Assembly: GCA_030525825.1 (NCBI GenBank)
Contig: JAUNDZ010000002.1
Coordinates: forward strand, 1-64,000
Source: Moraxella sp.
GTDB taxonomy: Bacteria; Pseudomonadota; Gammaproteobacteria; Pseudomonadales; Moraxellaceae
Length of the DNA: 64,000 nucleotides
Direction: 5' to 3'
Part shown: positions 1 to 8,519 of the stretch, piece by piece
Position numbering within the stretch: position 1 is the stretch's first letter
Layout of the letters: every line of letters begins with the position of its first letter
The notes under the pieces: generated by a model
Databases searched by the model: none
Seen by the model: the letters and a program-made list of their open reading frames with translations, nothing else
Told to the model about the DNA's origin: nothing
Position numbers and translations under genes: made by a program

Positions 1-296
1 CCGCTCCCAAAGATACCTATTATGAAATGCTAGAAGAACGCTTGCCAGGACACGGCGAGCCTGTGGCAGAGCTTCAAGCTCGTGGTATCTTGCTAGACGG
101 TACGACCGAAGACGGCACACCACGCCTACTGCTACAGATTTTCTCTGAAACCCTAATGGGGCCTGTGTTCTTTGAGTTTATCCAGCGTAAGGGCGACTAT
201 GCTCAAGGCTTTGGCGAAGGTAACTTCAAAGCCCTATTTGAAAGCCTAGAGCGAGACCAAATCCGCCGTGGTGTGCTAGAAGTACCAGCTGAATAA
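1..296 (+). CDS. hpd: 4-hydroxyphenylpyruvate dioxygenase, C-terminal end (partial)
   Basis: The window opens inside this gene; the frame is open from base 3 and gives about 97 residues before TAA. The end carries the hallmark [18 protein letters not shown] stretch of HPPD, whose glutamate in FFEFIQR is the third iron ligand, followed by [12 protein letters not shown] and the usual C-terminal helix ([10 protein letters not shown]). The enzyme is a non-heme Fe(II) cytosolic dioxygenase that turns 4-hydroxyphenylpyruvate into homogentisate in tyrosine breakdown. Downstream genes for fumarylacetoacetate hydrolysis and maleylacetoacetate isomerisation fit this pathway. The N-terminal part lies outside the window. 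Confidence 0.95.
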   Translation, partial: APKDTYYEMLEERLPGHGEPVAELQARGILLDGTTEDGTPRLLLQIFSETLMGPVFFEFIQRKGDYAQGFGEGNFKALFESLERDQIRRGVLEVPAE

Positions 297-334
297 GTTT
301 AATAAGACAATCATTAAACTTAACTATAAATTGA

Positions 335-374
335 TAAAGGCGGATTGTATTTTAAAAAAATATCGTCCGCTTTT
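335..374 (+). terminator. Probable terminator after hpd
   Basis: A stem of AAAGGCGGA against TCCGCTTTT, with an inner A/T stem (TATTTT/AAAATA), ends in a short T run about 40 bases after the hpd stop. The stem is imperfect, so confidence is moderate. Confidence 0.5.
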
Positions 375-467
375 ATCTAAACATATTTTAAAAATTGGCT
401 ATGATTTTTAATAGAATTTCATCACGATTTTATTAAAAATTTACCCATTTTAATAAAGGAAACAATT

Positions 468-1013
468 ATGGCTATCACACAAGGCGTACATCACGTAGCC
501 TACCGCTGTAAAGACGCCAAAGAAACCGTAGAATGGTACCAAAAACATCTGGATATGGATTTTGTTTTGGCAATCGGCGAGGACAAAGTCCCCTCCACAG
601 GCGAGGAAGACCCCTATATGCACATCTTTTTGGACGCAGGGGGCGGTAATATTTTGGCGTTTTTTGAATTGCCAACACGCCCAGAAATGGGACGAGACCC
701 CAACACGCCGATTTGGACACAGCATTTGGCATTAAAGGTGGAGAGTATGGAAAAACTCCTTGCCACCAAAGAAAAACTGATTAAGGACGGCATTGATGTC
801 ATTGGCCCAACCAATCACACGCTGTTTCATTCCATCTACTTTTTTGACCCCAACGGACACCGCATTGAGCTTGCCTTTGATGTAACCACCGAAAAGCAGT
901 CCAAGGCACTTGATAAGGTCAAATGGGATATGTTAAACGAATGGGCAATCACCAAAAAAGCTCCCAAACACGCCCGCTGGGTACACGATGGCACCGAACC
1001 GCCAGAGGTGTGA
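468..1013 (+). CDS. VOC-superfamily (glyoxalase/dioxygenase fold) protein
   Basis: This 181-residue cytosolic protein has the vicinal-oxygen-chelate layout: an early HHVAYRCKD strand near residues 8-16 with a metal-ligand-type histidine, a second histidine in QHLALKV, and a closing FFDPNGHRIELAF segment with the glutamate typical of the last metal ligand. ATG 468 is preceded by AAAGGA at a good distance. It lies between hpd and the fumarylacetoacetate hydrolase gene in the same orientation, so a role near aromatic-ring catabolism is plausible, but the substrate cannot be read from the sequence. It is too short to be an extradiol ring-cleaving dioxygenase of the usual two-domain type. Confidence 0.85.
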   Translation: MAITQGVHHVAYRCKDAKETVEWYQKHLDMDFVLAIGEDKVPSTGEEDPYMHIFLDAGGGNILAFFELPTRPEMGRDPNTPIWTQHLALKVESMEKLLATKEKLIKDGIDVIGPTNHTLFHSIYFFDPNGHRIELAFDVTTEKQSKALDKVKWDMLNEWAITKKAPKHARWVHDGTEPPEV

Positions 1014-1019
1014 TAAAAG

Positions 1020-1050
1020 ACCGCCCAAGTGCGATGATGGGCGGTTTTTT
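1020..1050 (+). terminator. Rho-independent terminator after VOC gene
   Basis: ACCGCCCA pairs with TGGGCGGT across a 10-base loop and runs into TTTTTT, directly after the stop codon at 1013. Confidence 0.85.
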
Positions 1051-1163
1051 GTTCGGTGATGGATTTTATTTTAAAAAATCAATCATTGCAATGATAAAAG
1101 CTGATGTATAATTTTTGGGTGTAAAGTGTGTCATATACACCATTAAAAAGTCTCATTCAAAAT

Positions 1164-1189
1164 GGTGCGTACTACATACCTTGCGATTT
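1164..1189. repeat. GGTGCGTA-type short palindromic repeat, copy 1
   Basis: GGTGCGTAC-TACATACC followed by TTGCGATTT. The same layout recurs at 4607-4632 (GGTGCGTAA-TACGCACC, TTACGATTT). Both copies lie in spacers of the Phe/Tyr catabolic region. Copy 1 sits just upstream of the hydrolase gene and is less perfect as a palindrome. Confidence 0.6.
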
Positions 1190-1212
1190 TGATAAATTTT
1201 AAGGAAAAAAAG

Positions 1213-2214
1213 ATGAAATTAGCCACTTTAAAAAACAACAGCCGAGACGGTCGTCTTGTGGTCGTCAGTCGTGATTTAAGCCGTTATAGTGAGCCTGCTA
1301 TCGCCACATTACAAAACGCCCTTGACGACTGGGCAAATGCCAAAGGACAGCTACAAGCAGTCTATGATAAGCTAAATGGCGATGAAAGTTTTGGCACAGC
1401 CTTTGACCAAACGGAGTGCCATTCGCCTCTACCACGAGCCTATCAGTGGGCGGACGGCTCTGCGTACCTGAACCATGTGGAGCTTGTGCGAAAAGCACGA
1501 AATAGCGAGGTGCCAGAGTCGTTTTATGATGACCCTTTGATGTATCAAGGCGGTTCGGACAGCTTTATCGCTCCAAGAGGCGATGTACTTGCCAAAAAAG
1601 AGTGGGGCATTGACCTAGAAGCCGAAGTGGTGGTGGTCGCGACCGATTTGCCAATTGGAGCAAGTCCAGAACAGGCTGGTAAGGCGATTGCCTTGATTGG
1701 GCTTGTTAATGATGTGTCGCTAAGAAACTTAATTCCTGCTGAGCTTGCCAAAGGCTTTGGTTTCTTGCAATCTAAGCCTGCCTCAGCGTTTAGTCCTGTC
1801 TTTGTAACCCCTGATGAGCTGGGCGAGGCTTGGGCGGATAACAAGGTGCATTTGCCCCTAAATGTTGAGATTAACGGTAAGTCCTTTGGTTGCCCCAATG
1901 CAGGCGTGGATATGACCTTTGACTTTGCAAGGCTTTTGTCGCACCTTGCCAAAACTCGTGAGATTGAAGCAGGGACGATTTTCGGCTCTGGTACGGTGTC
2001 TAACAAACAAGGCAATCTGTACGGCTCATCGGTAGAACACGGCGGTGTCGGCTACTGCTGTATTGCTGAGGTGCGTATGTATGAAACCATTGAAAATGGC
2101 AAGCCTTCTACCGAATTTTTGGACAATGGCGACACCGTCAAGATTTATATGAATGATAAAGACGGCAGAAGCATTTTTGGGGAGATTGTTAATACGGTCA
2201 ATACCAATATTTGA
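1213..2214 (+). CDS. Fumarylacetoacetate hydrolase family protein
   Basis: This 333-residue cytosolic enzyme should hydrolyse fumarylacetoacetate to fumarate and acetoacetate, the last step of tyrosine degradation. The FAH-family core is visible: YQGGSDSFIAPRGD, then the acidic metal-binding EWGIDLEAEVVVV strand, LVNDVSLRN, and a C-terminal GTIFGSGTVSN segment. Its length fits the shorter FAH group found beside maiA in gammaproteobacteria rather than the 420-residue eukaryote-like fumarylacetoacetase. ATG 1213 is chosen over an in-frame ATG at 1162 because AAGGAAAAA lies just before it and the 17 extra residues would be translated from a repeat. Confidence 0.88.
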   Translation: MKLATLKNNSRDGRLVVVSRDLSRYSEPAIATLQNALDDWANAKGQLQAVYDKLNGDESFGTAFDQTECHSPLPRAYQWADGSAYLNHVELVRKARNSEVPESFYDDPLMYQGGSDSFIAPRGDVLAKKEWGIDLEAEVVVVATDLPIGASPEQAGKAIALIGLVNDVSLRNLIPAELAKGFGFLQSKPASAFSPVFVTPDELGEAWADNKVHLPLNVEINGKSFGCPNAGVDMTFDFARLLSHLAKTREIEAGTIFGSGTVSNKQGNLYGSSVEHGGVGYCCIAEVRMYETIENGKPSTEFLDNGDTVKIYMNDKDGRSIFGEIVNTVNTNI

Positions 2215-2248
2215 TTTTTGGATAAATCTTGGTAAAAATCCATAAATG

Positions 2249-2284
2249 ACCGCATAAATTTCATCGTTTATGCGGTTGTTTTTT
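2249..2284 (+). terminator. Terminator after FAH gene
   Basis: ACCGCATAAA and TTTATGCGGT pair across an 8-base loop and are followed by a T-rich run (TGTTTTTT), about 35 bases after the stop. Confidence 0.8.
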
Positions 2285-2413
2285 GATACAATGATAATGT
2301 ATCCACGCACAACAACAAGGGTCAAAGGACTGCCAAACAAAAATGTGCGTACAATCGCATTTGGACTGTGGTAGAATTGACCGACTTTTTTGTTTAGACG
2401 ATAAGGATTTTGT

Positions 2414-3811
2414 ATGTCAAACACTTCTGATACACTTCTAAAACTCACCCCTAAACAAGCCGTACCGATTGCCATTGTCGTGGTGGCGGTGCTTGCCTTG
2501 ACGATGATTAAGCTGGGCTTTGTGCCTTTGCTGTCGCTACTCATTGTCATTTTGGGTCTTTTGATGTTTGGTTTATCCAAAGGTCTTAAATTTGAGGCAA
2601 TGCAGGATAAGATGATTGGCGGGGTTGCCACAGGTATGGGGGCGATTTATCTGTTTTCAGCCATTGGACTGCTGGTCTCCGCCTTGATGATGAGCGGGGC
2701 GATTCCGACTTTGATGTATTATGGCTTTAATTTTCTAAATGCTGAATGGTTTTATTTGTCCGCCTTTATTTTGGCAAGCGTGATTGGCTTGGCATTGGGC
2801 AGTGGCTTTACCACTTGTGCCACTGTCGGTGTGGCGTTTTTGGGAATGGCGGCTGCCTTTGGGACAAACCCTGCGATAGTGGCTGGAGCGGTGGTCTCTG
2901 GGGCGTTATTTGGCGATAAGATGTCGCCCTTGTCCGACACCACGACCATTGCCGCATCCATTGTCGGTGTGGATTTGTTTGACCACATCAAAAATATGAT
3001 GTACACCACCATTCCTGCGTGGGTCATCACGGCGATTATCTTTGTGTTTATGCCGTCAGCAACAGGCGATTTGTCAGGCGTGGCAGAATTAAAGGAGAAT
3101 TTGCTGGCAAGTGGCTTGGTGCACGGCTATATGCTGATTCCCTTTGTGGTTTTGATTGTGTTGGCTCTCCTGCGAGTGAATGCCATTTATGCCATCAGTG
3201 CGACCATTGTCGTGGCACTTGCCTTGACCTATACCCATTCTAGCCCAAGCCTTGCCCAAATTGGCGGTTGGTTCTTTAAAGGCTATTCTTTGCCAGAAGG
3301 CGTGGATTTGGGTGCGGTGGGCAAACTCGTCTCTCGGGGTGGTTTGGAGAGTATGTTTTTTACCCAAATTTTGGTGATTTTGGCGTTGTCTTTGGGCGGG
3401 CTACTTCAAGGCTTGGGCGTGTTGCCTGCCTTGCTTGACGGGGCAAGACACTTGCTCACCAAAGCATCTCGTGGCGTGGCAGCGGCGGCTTTTACTTCCT
3501 TTGGCATTAATGTCTTGGTGGGCGAGCAGTATTTGAGCCTGCTACTGTCAGGTAATGCCTTTTTGCCAGAATACAAACGGCTAGGCTTGCATCCAAAAAA
3601 TCTATCTCGCACCATTGAAGACGCTGGCACGGTCATCAATCCACTCGTGCCGTGGGGCGTGTATGGGGGCTTTTTGACAGGGGTGTTTGGTATGCCTGTG
3701 ATTAGCTATGTGCCGTTTGCGTTCTTTTGTTATCTGTGCTTTATTTTGACGCTGATTTTTGGTTTTACAGGCTTTACAATCACCAAGATTGAGCCTGTCC
3801 AAAATCCCTAG
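2414..3811 (+). CDS. NhaC-family Na+/H+ antiporter
   Basis: A 465-residue inner-membrane protein with about eleven or twelve hydrophobic segments spread over its whole length. The NhaC signature region is present at about residues 160-180 (GALFGDKMSPLSDTT), a re-entrant segment involved in ion binding. ATG 2414 follows AAGGA. The protein probably exchanges sodium for protons; related carriers in the family take malate/lactate or other organic ions, so a metabolite role beside a tyrosine-catabolic cluster cannot be excluded. It sits between the FAH and maiA genes, each pair separated by a terminator, so it is probably transcribed alone. Confidence 0.88.
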   Translation: MSNTSDTLLKLTPKQAVPIAIVVVAVLALTMIKLGFVPLLSLLIVILGLLMFGLSKGLKFEAMQDKMIGGVATGMGAIYLFSAIGLLVSALMMSGAIPTLMYYGFNFLNAEWFYLSAFILASVIGLALGSGFTTCATVGVAFLGMAAAFGTNPAIVAGAVVSGALFGDKMSPLSDTTTIAASIVGVDLFDHIKNMMYTTIPAWVITAIIFVFMPSATGDLSGVAELKENLLASGLVHGYMLIPFVVLIVLALLRVNAIYAISATIVVALALTYTHSSPSLAQIGGWFFKGYSLPEGVDLGAVGKLVSRGGLESMFFTQILVILALSLGGLLQGLGVLPALLDGARHLLTKASRGVAAAAFTSFGINVLVGEQYLSLLLSGNAFLPEYKRLGLHPKNLSRTIEDAGTVINPLVPWGVYGGFLTGVFGMPVISYVPFAFFCYLCFILTLIFGFTGFTITKIEPVQNP

Positions 3812-3823
3812 ATAATCAATCCA

Positions 3824-3858
3824 ATGTGGGGGCAGATGTCATTTGCCCCCAACTTTTT
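3824..3858 (+). terminator. Terminator after nhaC-type gene
   Basis: TGGGGGCA pairs with TGCCCCCA across a short loop, then ACTTTTT. It lies 13 bases after the stop and just before the maiA ribosome-binding site. Confidence 0.75.
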
Positions 3859-3869
3859 AAGGAAAATAG

Positions 3870-4505
3870 ATGAAACTCTACTCTTATTTTAGAAGTTCGG
3901 CAAGTTACCGAGTACGCATTGCCTTAAATTTAAAAAACTTGTCTTATGATATTGTCCCAATCCATTTGGTTAAAGGCGAACAACAATCAGACGACTACAC
4001 CGCCAAAAATCCAAGTGGGCTAATCCCTGCCTTAGAACTTGCAAATGGCAAAGTGATTGGGCAATCAATGGCGATTTTAGACTTTTTGGAAAATGAATAT
4101 CCAGCCATAGCATTATTACCAAAAGACAATACAGATAGAGCGATTGTTTTGTCAATGTGTAACATCATTGCCTGCGATACTCACCCATTAAATAATTTAA
4201 GGGTACTTAAATATCTCACCAATGATTTAAAAATCAATGATGAACAAAAACAAAACTGGTATGCCCATTGGATAACGGTGAATTTTACCGCTTTGGAGCG
4301 TTTATTGGCAGAGCATAGCGGAAAATACTCGTTTGGCGATGATATTACTTGGGCGGATATTTGTTTAATTCCACAAGTGTATAATGCTAATCGCTTTGGG
4401 GTGGATTTAACCGATTTTCCTAATATTTTAAAAGTGGTGGAAAATTGTCAGAAGTTGGACGCATTTATTCAGGCAAGCCCTGAAAAACAGGTGGATTTTG
4501 AGTAA
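3870..4505 (+). CDS. maiA: Maleylacetoacetate isomerase (zeta-class GST)
   Basis: This 211-residue cytosolic enzyme converts maleylacetoacetate to fumarylacetoacetate using glutathione. The N-terminus YSYFRSSASYRVRIALN contains the SSxSxRVR glutathione-binding signature of zeta-class transferases, followed by NPSGLIPAL (cis-proline loop) and GQSMAILDFLE. The C-terminal helical domain has the ADICLIPQVYNANRFGVD segment. ATG 3870 follows AAGGAAAA. With hpd and the FAH gene upstream it covers three of the steps from hydroxyphenylpyruvate to fumarate; homogentisate dioxygenase is not in view. The gene is visibly more A+T-rich than the FAH gene. Confidence 0.95.
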   Translation: MKLYSYFRSSASYRVRIALNLKNLSYDIVPIHLVKGEQQSDDYTAKNPSGLIPALELANGKVIGQSMAILDFLENEYPAIALLPKDNTDRAIVLSMCNIIACDTHPLNNLRVLKYLTNDLKINDEQKQNWYAHWITVNFTALERLLAEHSGKYSFGDDITWADICLIPQVYNANRFGVDLTDFPNILKVVENCQKLDAFIQASPEKQVDFE

Positions 4506-4518
4506 ATTTATTAAAAAA

Positions 4519-4557
4519 TAAACCCAGTTTCTAAATTGAAATTGGGTTTATTTTTTT
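4519..4557 (+). terminator. Terminator after maiA
   Basis: AAACCCA pairs with TGGGTTT, followed by ATTTTTTT, about 14 bases after the maiA stop. Confidence 0.8.
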
Positions 4558-4606
4558 ATCACTTAAATGGTAAATCGTATATTTATTAAAATATTTAACC
4601 AAAAAC

Positions 4607-4632
4607 GGTGCGTAATACGCACCTTACGATTT
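4607..4632. repeat. GGTGCGTA-type short palindromic repeat, copy 2
   Basis: GGTGCGTAATACGCACC is a near-perfect palindrome, followed by TTACGATTT as in the copy at 1164. It lies in the spacer between convergent maiA and phhB. Confidence 0.65.
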
Positions 4633-4652
4633 ATTAAACGATAAGAGTTTAA

Positions 4653-5012
4653 TTAAGGCTTAGCATTAAAAATCTCATCGGTCTTAACCGCCATAATAAA
4701 GTCGTTTTTGTGCAAGCCTTTAATGCTGTGCGACCACCAATTGACCGTAACTTTGCCCCATTCTACCAAAATGGCAGGGTGATGCCCTTCACTTTCGGCC
4801 AAGTGCATTAATTTATCGCCAAATGCCCAACCGTCTTTAAAGTTTTTAAATTTAAAGACCCGTTTTAATTGCAACACATAAGTATCGCCCACTTGTTCAG
4901 AAATCACCGCCCAATCGGGCAATTGTTTCATAAATTCGGCAAGCTCTGCATCTGTAACTTTTGGGGCATCTGCTTGGCAGGCTTCGCAAAATTGGCTTTT
5001 TAAATCGCTCAT
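4653..5012 (-). CDS. phhB: Pterin-4a-carbinolamine dehydratase
   Basis: A 119-residue protein that dehydrates 4a-hydroxytetrahydrobiopterin and so regenerates the pterin cofactor of phenylalanine hydroxylase. The active-site block is present: the motif [18 protein letters not shown] and then [12 protein letters not shown], with the conserved histidine pair and later histidine. The start at 5012 (MSDLKSQF) is preceded by AAGGAA; a longer reading frame from 5087 would overlap phhA and adds an unlikely basic extension. It lies 34 bases downstream of phhA and is almost certainly co-transcribed with it. Confidence 0.95.
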   Translation of the reverse strand: MSDLKSQFCEACQADAPKVTDAELAEFMKQLPDWAVISEQVGDTYVLQLKRVFKFKNFKDGWAFGDKLMHLAESEGHHPAILVEWGKVTVNWWSHSIKGLHKNDFIMAVKTDEIFNAKP

Positions 5013-5046
5013 AAAAAAATTCCTTATAAAAAAATAATTAAATAAA

Positions 5047-5850
5047 TTAAGCCGTTTTTTCGTCCAACAAACTTGGGTGGGGGTCAAATAGGCCTTGTTC
5101 CATTGCCAAATTCACTTCTTTGATTAAGGACTGTTCGGTTAAGTTAAATAGTTGTGCTGGATTGTCAATGACATAATAAATCGGCTGAATTTTATCAATG
5201 CGATAAGGCGTTCTTAAAACATCATTGACATTAAAAGGGCGATATTCTGGCGTACCACTCACGGCATAATCGGTTTCGGCAGGCGATGATAAAATCCCAC
5301 CGCCATAAATGCGAAGTCCGTCTCTTGTATTAATTAGCCCAAATTCCATTGTAAACCAATAAAGCCTTGCCAAAAACACACGGGTTTTTTTGTCGGCTTG
5401 TAGTCCCAATTTGCCATAAATATGGGTAAAATTGGCAAAGTCAGGATTGGTTAAAAGCGATAAATGACCGACAATTTCGTGAAAAATATCAGGCTCTTGG
5501 ATATAATCAAAATCTTCACGGGTGCGAATAAAAGTCGCCACAGGGAATTTTTGATTTGCCAAAAGTTCAAAAAACTTGCTAAATGGAATTAAAGCAGGGA
5601 CGGGGGCGGTTTGCCAGCCACTTGTTTTTTGCAAGACTTCGTCCAAGTCGGGCAACTGGGGGATATGATTAATTGGCAGATTTAGGGTGTTTAATCCGTG
5701 CAGGTATTCATCGCACGCCTTGCCAACAATGCTCTTTTGTTGGCGAGTGATTAAATCACGCCACACGCTGTTTTCGTCATCAGACCACACAATGCGTTTT
5801 TGTGCGTCTGGGGTGTGGGAAGTGTAGGGGGTTTTGGTGCTTAAATCCAT
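5047..5850 (-). CDS. phhA: Phenylalanine 4-monooxygenase
   Basis: A 267-residue monomeric bacterial-type hydroxylase, turning phenylalanine into tyrosine with tetrahydropterin and oxygen. The iron ligands are visible: His124 and His129 in [11 protein letters not shown] and Glu169 in [10 protein letters not shown]. It lacks the N-terminal ACT regulatory domain of animal enzymes, as expected. ATG 5850 is preceded by AAGGAG. It heads the phhA-phhB operon, opposed to the hpd/maiA group, and feeds tyrosine into that pathway. A perfect 11-bp inverted repeat lies immediately upstream (5865-5891). Confidence 0.96.
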   Translation of the reverse strand: MDLSTKTPYTSHTPDAQKRIVWSDDENSVWRDLITRQQKSIVGKACDEYLHGLNTLNLPINHIPQLPDLDEVLQKTSGWQTAPVPALIPFSKFFELLANQKFPVATFIRTREDFDYIQEPDIFHEIVGHLSLLTNPDFANFTHIYGKLGLQADKKTRVFLARLYWFTMEFGLINTRDGLRIYGGGILSSPAETDYAVSGTPEYRPFNVNDVLRTPYRIDKIQPIYYVIDNPAQLFNLTEQSLIKEVNLAMEQGLFDPHPSLLDEKTA

Positions 5851-5864
5851 AAAAACTCCTTGTA

Positions 5865-5891
5865 TTATTTATTGAGTTAATCAATAAATAA
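5865..5891. promoter_or_regulatory. Perfect inverted repeat upstream of phhA (candidate operator or 5' hairpin)
   Basis: TTATTTATTGA and TCAATAAATAA are exact complements separated by GTTAA. The element lies 15 bases before the phhA start and just upstream of its AAGGAG site. It does not resemble the TGTAAA-N6-TTTACA TyrR/PhhR box. Either a dimeric regulator binds it as DNA or it forms a hairpin in the mRNA leader. Confidence 0.5.
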
Positions 5892-6079
5892 CTAAAATTT
5901 ATCCATAAAAAAACCATCGGTTTTGTTACATCATATCTTAAATGGCGAAAAATTTTTTGTCAAGTGTATAATTACAGTCTTTTTTTGTTATAATGAATGA
6001 AATAATCAGCTGTTGTAATCTGAGTGTCTGAACCGCTTAAAACATATGAGGGATATTTTTGCGTAAGGACGGTTGAGAG
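5892..6079. other. Intergenic region between divergent phhA and the PLD-type gene
   Basis: The spacer from 5851 to 6180 is 330 bases and A+T-rich. Besides the inverted repeat near phhA it holds two TATAAT hexamers on the plus strand (5967-5972 and 5989-5994), neither with a well-spaced -35 box, and a short open frame at 6080-6202. No RNA gene was recognised. Confidence 0.5.
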
Positions 6080-6180
6080 ATGGAACTGGCTACCTTGCAT
6101 AACATACTTCGCAATTTATTGGAAAAAATAATAAATAAGTTGTTGATTGACATTATTATGGATGAAGGGTTTGGTAAAAT

Positions 6181-7731
6181 ATGCCGTCTGCAGTTATCAT
6201 AAAAAACTATATCAAAAAAATCCTTATCGGGCTTTTGGTACTTGCGTTTTCGGTGCTACTGCTGTCGGCGGTAAGTTATCGCCCTTTGCCTGATAATCGC
6301 CACAACATTAAAACCACCCATCTTGCCCCCAATCCTGATGGTAAGATTGCCAAATTTCTTTTACCAGAAGTCATCAGTCATCAAGATGAAAGTGGTATTT
6401 ATATGCTTGCCGACAGTCGTGATGCGTTTTTGGCACGGCTTTCTTTGGTGGAGTTTGCTCAAGACAGCCTAGATGTGCAGTATTATATTTATCACGATGA
6501 CATTTCAGGCAGACTGTTTAGCCAGCGACTGCTTGCGGCAGCCGATAGGGGCGTGCGAGTGCGACTGCTACTAGACGACCATACAATGGCAGGTATGGAC
6601 GGGGTGTTAAAGACGCTTGATAATCACGATAATATTGAAGTGCGTCTGTTTAATCCTTATATGCAGCGAGTTTTTCGCCCGCTGGGCTATCTTAACGACT
6701 TTTTTCGTCTAAACCGCCGTATGCACAACAAATCAATGACCGCCGACAGCCTTGTGAGCATCGTGGGTGGGCGAAATATTGGCGATGAGTATTTTGATGC
6801 GACCAGCGGTATGATGTTTGCCGACCTTGATGTGGCGGTGGTGGGCGACGCCGCTCACAAGACAGCAGATGACTTTGACCGCTATTGGAATAGTCAGTCG
6901 TCTTATATGGTAAAAGACATCATTGGCAATGTCGCCCCCGAAGATTTATCGGGTGTGTCTGATGAAGCCAGAGAATATTTGCAGCTGTTGATGCAGACCA
7001 ATTTTGCCAAATACTTGACAGATGGCACAATGCCACTCATCTGGGCAAAAACTAAGTTCATCAGCGACCACCCTGATAAGGTCTTAGAAAAACAAGAAGA
7101 TGAAAACATCTTGGTCAAGCACATTGCCCCATTAATGGAAAAAACCCAAAACGAGCTGATTATCGTCTCGCCTTATTTTGTGCCGACCAGACAGGGCGAG
7201 CAGCTGCTAAGCCAGCTTGCCCAAAATGGCAAATCGGTGCAGGTTTTGACCAATACTTTGGCGGCAAATGATGTGGCGGTGGTACATTCAGGCTATGCCA
7301 AATATCGCAAGGACTTATTACAAAGTGGGGTAAAACTCTACGAGCTAAAAGAAGACGCTACCGTCAAGCCTGCCCAAGTGCGAAACGCCTATGACGGACA
7401 AGGGGCAAGCCTACACGCCAAGACCTTTGTGGTGGACGGACGCTATTTGTATGTTGGCTCGTTTAATATGGACCCTCGCTCCGCCAATCTTAACACTGAA
7501 ATGGGGCTACTCATTGACAGCCCACAGCTGGCAGATGGATTGGCTAAGGTACTTAGTATTAATATCCCAACCCACACCTACACCGTCAGTCTCAATGACA
7601 AGGGCAAAAAGGTTTGGACAACCAAAGAAGACGGACAGCTGATTGAACGCACCAGCGAGCCTGACAGCTCGTTGTGGCGGCGTGTACAGGTGTGGATAGC
7701 CAGTCGCTTGCCGATTGAGTGGTTGTTGTGA
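6181..7731 (+). CDS. Phospholipase D-family protein (cardiolipin synthase-like)
   Basis: A 516-residue protein with one N-terminal membrane segment (residues about 9-33) and two HKD half-sites: MHNKSMTADSLVSIVGGRN near residue 180 and LHAKTFVVDGRYLYVGS near residue 415, each followed by the GG/S-x-N pattern of the PLD superfamily. The arrangement and the RSANLNTEMGL segment match the ClsC/YmdC type of cardiolipin synthase, which joins phosphatidylglycerol with a second phospholipid at the inner membrane. A general phospholipase or phosphatidyltransferase role is also possible. The start at ATG 6181 lacks a strong ribosome-binding site and overlaps the end of a small upstream frame (6080-6202). 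Confidence 0.88.
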   Translation: MPSAVIIKNYIKKILIGLLVLAFSVLLLSAVSYRPLPDNRHNIKTTHLAPNPDGKIAKFLLPEVISHQDESGIYMLADSRDAFLARLSLVEFAQDSLDVQYYIYHDDISGRLFSQRLLAAADRGVRVRLLLDDHTMAGMDGVLKTLDNHDNIEVRLFNPYMQRVFRPLGYLNDFFRLNRRMHNKSMTADSLVSIVGGRNIGDEYFDATSGMMFADLDVAVVGDAAHKTADDFDRYWNSQSSYMVKDIIGNVAPEDLSGVSDEAREYLQLLMQTNFAKYLTDGTMPLIWAKTKFISDHPDKVLEKQEDENILVKHIAPLMEKTQNELIIVSPYFVPTRQGEQLLSQLAQNGKSVQVLTNTLAANDVAVVHSGYAKYRKDLLQSGVKLYELKEDATVKPAQVRNAYDGQGASLHAKTFVVDGRYLYVGSFNMDPRSANLNTEMGLLIDSPQLADGLAKVLSINIPTHTYTVSLNDKGKKVWTTKEDGQLIERTSEPDSSLWRRVQVWIASRLPIEWLL

Positions 7732-7808
7732 TTGACAAAAATTCGTATCATTTAGCATGTTGGCTATTTTTGGAAACAGCCAAACATCATTAACCAAAAG
7801 GAGTTTTT

Positions 7809-8507
7809 ATGAGTAAAGTATATGAAAGTGCCAACTTAGCACTAAAAGACATCGTGGCGGACGGTCAGACCGTTGCGGTGGGCGGATTTGGGCTGTGTGG
7901 CATTCCAGAGAGCTTGATTGCTGCTTTGCGTGATAGCGGTGTCAAGGGCTTGATTTGTATTAGCAATAATGCAGGCGTGGACGATTTTGGGCTTGGACTG
8001 CTTTTGCAAACTCGCCAAATCAAAAAAATGATTGCGTCCTATGTCGGCGAAAACAAAGAATTTGAACGCCAGTTTTTAAGTGGTGAGCTAGAAGTGGAGC
8101 TGACCCCACAAGGCACACTGGCAGAGAAACTGCGTGCTGGCGGGGCGGGCATTCCTGCGTTTTTTACCGCCACAGGGGTGGGAACGCAAGTCGCTGACGG
8201 CAAAGAAATCCGTAACTTTGATGGGCGAGACTATGTGCTAGAACGCTCGCTCGTTGCCGATGTGTCGCTGGTTAAGGCATACAAGGCGGATAAGGCGGGC
8301 AATTTGATTTTTAATAAAACCGCCCGTAACTTTAATCCTGATGTGGCAACGGCTGGCAAAATTTGCGTGGTGGAAGTAGAAGAGCTGGTGGAAGTGGGCG
8401 AGCTTGACCCTGACAGCATTCATTTATCAGGCATTTATGTGCATCGCATTGTGGTGAATGCCAATCCACAAAAACGCATCGAACAACGCACCATTAAACA
8501 AAAATAA
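7809..8507 (+). CDS. scoA: 3-oxoacid CoA-transferase subunit A
   Basis: This 232-residue subunit carries the family-I CoA-transferase alpha signature [16 protein letters not shown] near residue 25 (the glycine-rich CoA loop), [12 protein letters not shown], and [12 protein letters not shown]. With subunit B it moves CoA from succinyl-CoA to acetoacetate. ATG 7809 follows AAAGGAG. The next gene, 12 bases on, is subunit B, and a thiolase follows. This group can convert the acetoacetate produced by tyrosine breakdown in the neighbouring cluster to two acetyl-CoA. Confidence 0.95.
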   Translation: MSKVYESANLALKDIVADGQTVAVGGFGLCGIPESLIAALRDSGVKGLICISNNAGVDDFGLGLLLQTRQIKKMIASYVGENKEFERQFLSGELEVELTPQGTLAEKLRAGGAGIPAFFTATGVGTQVADGKEIRNFDGRDYVLERSLVADVSLVKAYKADKAGNLIFNKTARNFNPDVATAGKICVVEVEELVEVGELDPDSIHLSGIYVHRIVVNANPQKRIEQRTIKQK

Positions 8508-8519
8508 GGAGAAAAATCA

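Noticed and set aside
1162..1212. Longer N-terminus for the fumarylacetoacetate hydrolase from ATG 1162
   Set aside because: It would be translated from the GGTGCGTA repeat, has no ribosome-binding site, and ATG 1213 has a good one.
5967..5994. TATAAT boxes as promoters of the PLD-type gene
   Set aside because: Neither has a -35 box at 16-18 bases; listed only as spacer content.
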